This document shows positions 5,762 to 8,096 of a stretch of DNA of 8,096 nucleotides, in pieces. A program made the position numbers and the translations under genes. Under the pieces are notes generated by a model that was given only the letters and a program-made list of their open reading frames with translations, ran no database searches and had not been told where the DNA came from. The DNA is from Candidatus Bathyarchaeota archaeon (GTDB lineage Archaea > Thermoproteota > Bathyarchaeia > TCS64). The DNA lies in the NCBI GenBank assembly GCA_013619005.1, contig JABXKY010000110.1, positions 1 to 8,096 on the forward strand. The letters run 5' to 3'. Every line of letters starts with the position of its first letter. Within the stretch, counting starts at the first letter, position 1.

Positions 5762-6604
5762 ATGAGTTCGCTCCACCTGAAAATAGAGAATCGGATACAG
5801 GAGATCGCGAGTGATTACCTTGGAGTCATCGGTCTTTATGCCGTCAGTTTGGATGGGAAGGGCAGTGACTTCAGTCACAATCCAATAGAGACGTTTCCGA
5901 CTGCCAGCATCATCAAGATACCTCTACTAATGGAGTACTACAGTAGGGTCGAGGCGGGCGAGTTAGATTCGAAGGAGGAGATAACGCTCCCCGAAGATTA
6001 TATCTGCGGAGGAAGCGGTGTGTTGCAGCACCTGACCCCTGGCGTAACAAAGTTGACATTAGAGGACTATGCAACCCTTATGATCGTCCTGAGCGACAAC
6101 GTGGCCACCAACCTGCTTTATGATACTGTGGGGAGTGAGGACGTCAACAGGCTACTCATAAAACTAGGTCTCACTGATACCAAGCTAAGGCGTAAAATGC
6201 AGTCCTTCAGGGACATAAAGAGCGAGAACGAGAACATCACGACCCCAAACGACATGACGAGATTGTTGTCCATTCTCTACAAAAGGGAAGAGGTCTCGGA
6301 GTACGTTTTCAGTAGCACCCTAGACAAGCTGAAACTATGGAAGGAGGGTATCATAAGGGACTCCGTACCCGATGGAATTGACATAGCTGATAAGTCAGGA
6401 TGGATGGGCGGGGTCCTTTGTAACACAGGAATAGTGTATCATCCAAACAACACGTACGCAGTCACGATAATGTTCAAACACATTCCACGCACCGATGAAA
6501 AAAGCCTGGAGACCTGGGGAGTTGGGAGAGAAATTGTGAGTCTTATCCATGGATACTACGAGGAGATGGGTTCGGCGTCCAAATACGGAATAAGGTTGAA
6601 TTAG
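5762..6604 (+). CDS. Serine hydrolase of the class A beta-lactamase fold
   Basis: This 280-residue protein carries all three signatures of the penicillin-recognising serine enzymes. S49-I-I-K52 in TASIIKIPLL holds the acylated serine and its lysine, S111-D-N113 is the second motif, and K211-S-G213 is the third, on the edge strand. The segment LRRKMQSF...ENITTPNDM (142-165) follows the COG2367/Beta-lactamase2 pattern, but no glutamate sits where the deacylating Glu166 of true class A lactamases is expected (E155 and E157 lie too close to the TTP motif). It is therefore more likely a peptidase or esterase relative than an efficient beta-lactamase. There is no signal peptide or lipobox, so it should act in the cytosol. 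The ATG at 5762 fits a leaderless mRNA. Archaea lack murein, so the substrate is open; pseudomurein, D-amino acid peptides or small esters are possibilities. Its stop is 6 bases from the convergent carbamoyltransferase stop. Confidence 0.88.
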   Translation: MSSLHLKIENRIQEIASDYLGVIGLYAVSLDGKGSDFSHNPIETFPTASIIKIPLLMEYYSRVEAGELDSKEEITLPEDYICGGSGVLQHLTPGVTKLTLEDYATLMIVLSDNVATNLLYDTVGSEDVNRLLIKLGLTDTKLRRKMQSFRDIKSENENITTPNDMTRLLSILYKREEVSEYVFSSTLDKLKLWKEGIIRDSVPDGIDIADKSGWMGGVLCNTGIVYHPNNTYAVTIMFKHIPRTDEKSLETWGVGREIVSLIHGYYEEMGSASKYGIRLN

Positions 6605-6610
6605 AATAAA

Positions 6611-7573
6611 TTATTGGATGAAGAGAGCCAGTACGGCCTTCTCTGTATGCATCCTATTCTCGCCTTGGTCAAACACCGCAGACTGGGGGCCTTCTATAAC
6701 GCTATCAGTCATCTCCTCACCACGGTAACCCGGTAGACAGTGCATGAAGATGGCGTGTTTGTCGGCGTACGCCATGGTCTCGTCGTTGACCTGGTATGCC
6801 GCGAACTTCTTCTTTCTCTCCTCGATGTCCTTATGACCCATACTGTGGAAGGTGTTTGCGTAGATTACGTCAGCTCCTGTGAACGCCTCTTCGATGTCAT
6901 CCGTGACGACCATCTGGGTTCCCCTGTCCTCAGCGTTCTCCGTCGCGAACTTTAGGATCTTCTTGTGAGGCATCCAGCCCTTTGGTAGTGCCACGTACAT
7001 GTCCATCTCCATAAGGCTGCTTCCAACCATCAGGCTCTGGCATACGTTCCATGGGTCTCCGCTGTAGGCTACTTTCAGTCCCTTGAGCTTGCCTTTATGC
7101 TCTCGCATGGTCAGCATATCGGCTAGACCCTGGCATGGGTGTGTCATGTCAGTTAATGCGTTGATGACAGGGCTGTCCATGTATGCCGCGTACTCCTCAG
7201 CTACATCCTGTCCAAAGGTCCTGATGACCAAGCCCTCGCAGTACCTGTCCAAGATCCTGGCAGTGTCCTTGATAGGCTCACCCCTTGATAGCTGCATTGT
7301 GCTGGGTGTTGAATAGAAGCTCTGCATGCCCAGGTGGGCGATGGCGGCTTGGAAGCTGAAGCGGGTCCTAGTGCTGGCTTTCTCGAATACCATGGCGATG
7401 GTCCTGCCTGCAAGGTTTGCGTGTGGCTGCTTCATCATGCGCTGTCGCTTAAAGTCAGCGGATACGTCTAGAATGTACTTGATCTCCTCAGGTTTCCAGT
7501 CCATTAGGGTAAGGTAGTCCTTTCCCTGAAAACGATCCTTCATACTCATAATCGAATCGAAGATACTAGCCAC
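6611..7573 (-). CDS. argF: Ornithine carbamoyltransferase-like protein
   Basis: This enzyme should transfer a carbamoyl group from carbamoyl phosphate to ornithine, making citrulline in arginine synthesis in the cytosol. Numbered from the GTG, S67-T-R-T-R71 is the carbamoyl phosphate site, R118-T-F-G-Q and H145-P-C-Q148 follow, H278-C-L-P281 is the catalytic cysteine region, and H-S-M-G (243-246) is the ornithine-loop SMG. Departures from textbook OTCases: STRTR is followed by F-S-F-Q where SFE is usual, the ornithine-binding G-D-G-N-N-V reads G-D-P-W-N-V (172-177), and H-C-L-P-A-H-R-G reads H-C-L-P-G-Y-R-G. SMG argues against aspartate carbamoyltransferase, but another amino acid substrate cannot be excluded. 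The GTG at 7573 is only about 15 bases from a TATA-like box (7583-7592), so the real start may be ATG 7549 or 7543, which also better fits the usual N-terminus (320, 312 or 310 residues). No other arginine gene is adjacent. Confidence 0.9.
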   Translation of the reverse strand: MASIFDSIMSMKDRFQGKDYLTLMDWKPEEIKYILDVSADFKRQRMMKQPHANLAGRTIAMVFEKASTRTRFSFQAAIAHLGMQSFYSTPSTMQLSRGEPIKDTARILDRYCEGLVIRTFGQDVAEEYAAYMDSPVINALTDMTHPCQGLADMLTMREHKGKLKGLKVAYSGDPWNVCQSLMVGSSLMEMDMYVALPKGWMPHKKILKFATENAEDRGTQMVVTDDIEEAFTGADVIYANTFHSMGHKDIEERKKKFAAYQVNDETMAYADKHAIFMHCLPGYRGEEMTDSVIEGPQSAVFDQGENRMHTEKAVLALFIQ

Positions 7574-7582
7574 TTTCAGTGT

Positions 7583-7592
7583 TTAATATTAT
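7583..7592 (-). promoter_or_regulatory. TATA-like box for the carbamoyltransferase gene
   Basis: On the minus strand ATAATATTAA follows GCGAGCG. The predicted transcript start is near 7562, downstream of the GTG at 7573 and 10-20 bases before the in-frame ATGs at 7549 and 7543. It therefore bears directly on the choice of start codon. Confidence 0.45.
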
Positions 7593-7621
7593 CGCTCGCC
7601 ATGTTTGGAACAATACTGGAT

Positions 7622-7637
7622 AAAAATGCCGTAAAAA
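7622..7637 (-). terminator. Two T5 tracts after the ferritin-like gene
   Basis: On the minus strand TTTTTACGGCATTTTT follows the ferritin-like stop codon within 3 bases. Paired oligo-T runs without a stable hairpin are typical of archaeal transcription ends. They suggest that the carbamoyltransferase gene downstream is not simply cotranscribed. Confidence 0.5.
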
Positions 7638-7639
7638 GG

Positions 7640-8096
7640 TTAGGAGGACCCGTGTTGTTCCTTGAACGCTTTGGATTTTCTGTATCGATCCTCCAGAAAC
7701 TCTTCGTCCCTGAACATGGACACAAAGTCGTTGCTGGTCATCCGTATGTAGGGCTTGGATGTGATGGTCTTCAACGCAGCGTGATGTCTCTTCTCGTCGT
7801 CCCTCCACATCTGAAGCAAATTCTTCAGTCCTTGGTTCTCCTCAACCCACTGTTTTCTAAGCAAGCCATTGGCTTTTTTCAATGCCTCGGCCTCAAGCTC
7901 AAGATGTTTCTTAAATGTCTCCTTAAGTGGAGCCCTGTCCTCAATGAACACATCCTCGCCCTGGATGATCTCAATGGCCGCCTGGATGATGTTTATGTGC
8001 CGCTGGCTGTCCAGCCTGAACATCTGCATCACCCTTTTCATGGCCTTGTTCTCTGATTTCCTCTCGTACTCATCGTAGATCCCCACGCGTTGGCCC
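7640..8096 (-). CDS. Ferritin-like (rubrerythrin-type) four-helix protein, 5' end beyond window
   Basis: The frame stays open to the right edge, so the N-terminus is probably missing; an internal GTG at 8086 would give 148 residues. Numbered from that GTG, the visible part is strongly helical and charged. The second-helix position reads D26-S-Q-R-H30, a third helix carries E-L-E-A-E-A (63-68), and a fourth carries D-D-E98-K-R-H101-H (96-102), followed by a basic tail with F-R-D-E-E-F. Ferritin-like di-iron proteins bind metal through one Glu in helices 1 and 3 and ExxH in helices 2 and 4. Here helix 4 has ExxH but the helix 2 equivalent is S27xxH30, so the site may be altered. Only three helices are visible, which supports a first helix upstream of the window. 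Possible roles are peroxide or iron handling, or a non-catalytic structural role; the call rests on pattern, not on a named family. An opposite-strand frame (7601-8056) is a shadow. Confidence 0.65.
   Translation of the reverse strand, partial: GQRVGIYDEYERKSENKAMKRVMQMFRLDSQRHINIIQAAIEIIQGEDVFIEDRAPLKETFKKHLELEAEALKKANGLLRKQWVEENQGLKNLLQMWRDDEKRHHAALKTITSKPYIRMTSNDFVSMFRDEEFLEDRYRKSKAFKEQHGSS

Noticed and set aside
5660..5878. 72-residue minus-strand reading frame upstream of transporter B
   Set aside because: It overlaps the divergent promoter and the start of the serine hydrolase gene and has no recognisable protein pattern.
6120..6130. TGATACTGTGG shared between the serine hydrolase gene and the transporter A leader (4279-4289)
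   Set aside because: One copy is inside conserved coding sequence and an 11-base match is expected by chance several times in 8 kb.
7601..8056. 151-residue plus-strand reading frame opposite the ferritin-like gene
   Set aside because: Composition is leucine/phenylalanine/valine-rich without a coherent pattern, while the minus strand has a clear helical-bundle pattern with ExxH; it is a shadow frame.

Overview
The window reads as an archaeal chromosome segment of roughly balanced base composition. Several genes have an A+T-rich TATA-like box about 24-32 bases before the start codon, and two starts sit where the transcript itself should begin (leaderless). Gene ends carry runs of five or six T rather than GC-rich hairpin terminators. 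AGG/AGA and ATA codons are common, and GTG and TTG starts are used. I cannot name the lineage with confidence; a mesophilic or moderately thermophilic TACK-type archaeon is a guess. No rRNA, tRNA, CRISPR array, insertion sequence or phage gene was seen.

Left part (1-1560), plus strand: the 3' end of a small cupin gene overlaps by 8 bases a complete amidohydrolase of the ACMSD/Amidohydro_2 type, so the two are probably cotranscribed and coupled. After a T-tract comes a short four-cysteine protein of unknown function, whose TATA-like element lies inside a 7-bp inverted repeat. The region then ends in a convergent gap holding an A/T-rich imperfect palindrome.

Middle part (1561-5651), minus strand: in transcription order, MFS transporter B (5651-4362), MFS transporter A (4266-2974), then a class III PLP-dependent aminotransferase of the GABA/ornithine/acetylornithine group (2901-1561). 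They point the same way, but the 95-base and 72-base gaps each hold a TATA-like element, so they may be separate units. The arrangement suggests uptake or export of amino-acid-like compounds next to an enzyme handling an omega- or alpha-amino group; that link is inference.

Right part (5652-8096): a divergent promoter region separates transporter B from a plus-strand cytoplasmic serine hydrolase of the class A beta-lactamase fold. Its stop codon lies 6 bases from the convergent end of an ornithine carbamoyltransferase-like gene. Upstream of that, and running off the right edge, is a ferritin-like four-helix protein whose metal site looks partly degenerate.

The clearest functional theme is amino acid nitrogen metabolism (aminotransferase, ornithine carbamoyltransferase, two transporters). 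No obviously new multi-gene system is visible. The most intriguing items are the beta-lactamase-fold enzyme in an apparent archaeon, the four-cysteine small protein behind a palindromic promoter, the altered motifs of the carbamoyltransferase, and the one-sided ferritin-like metal site.
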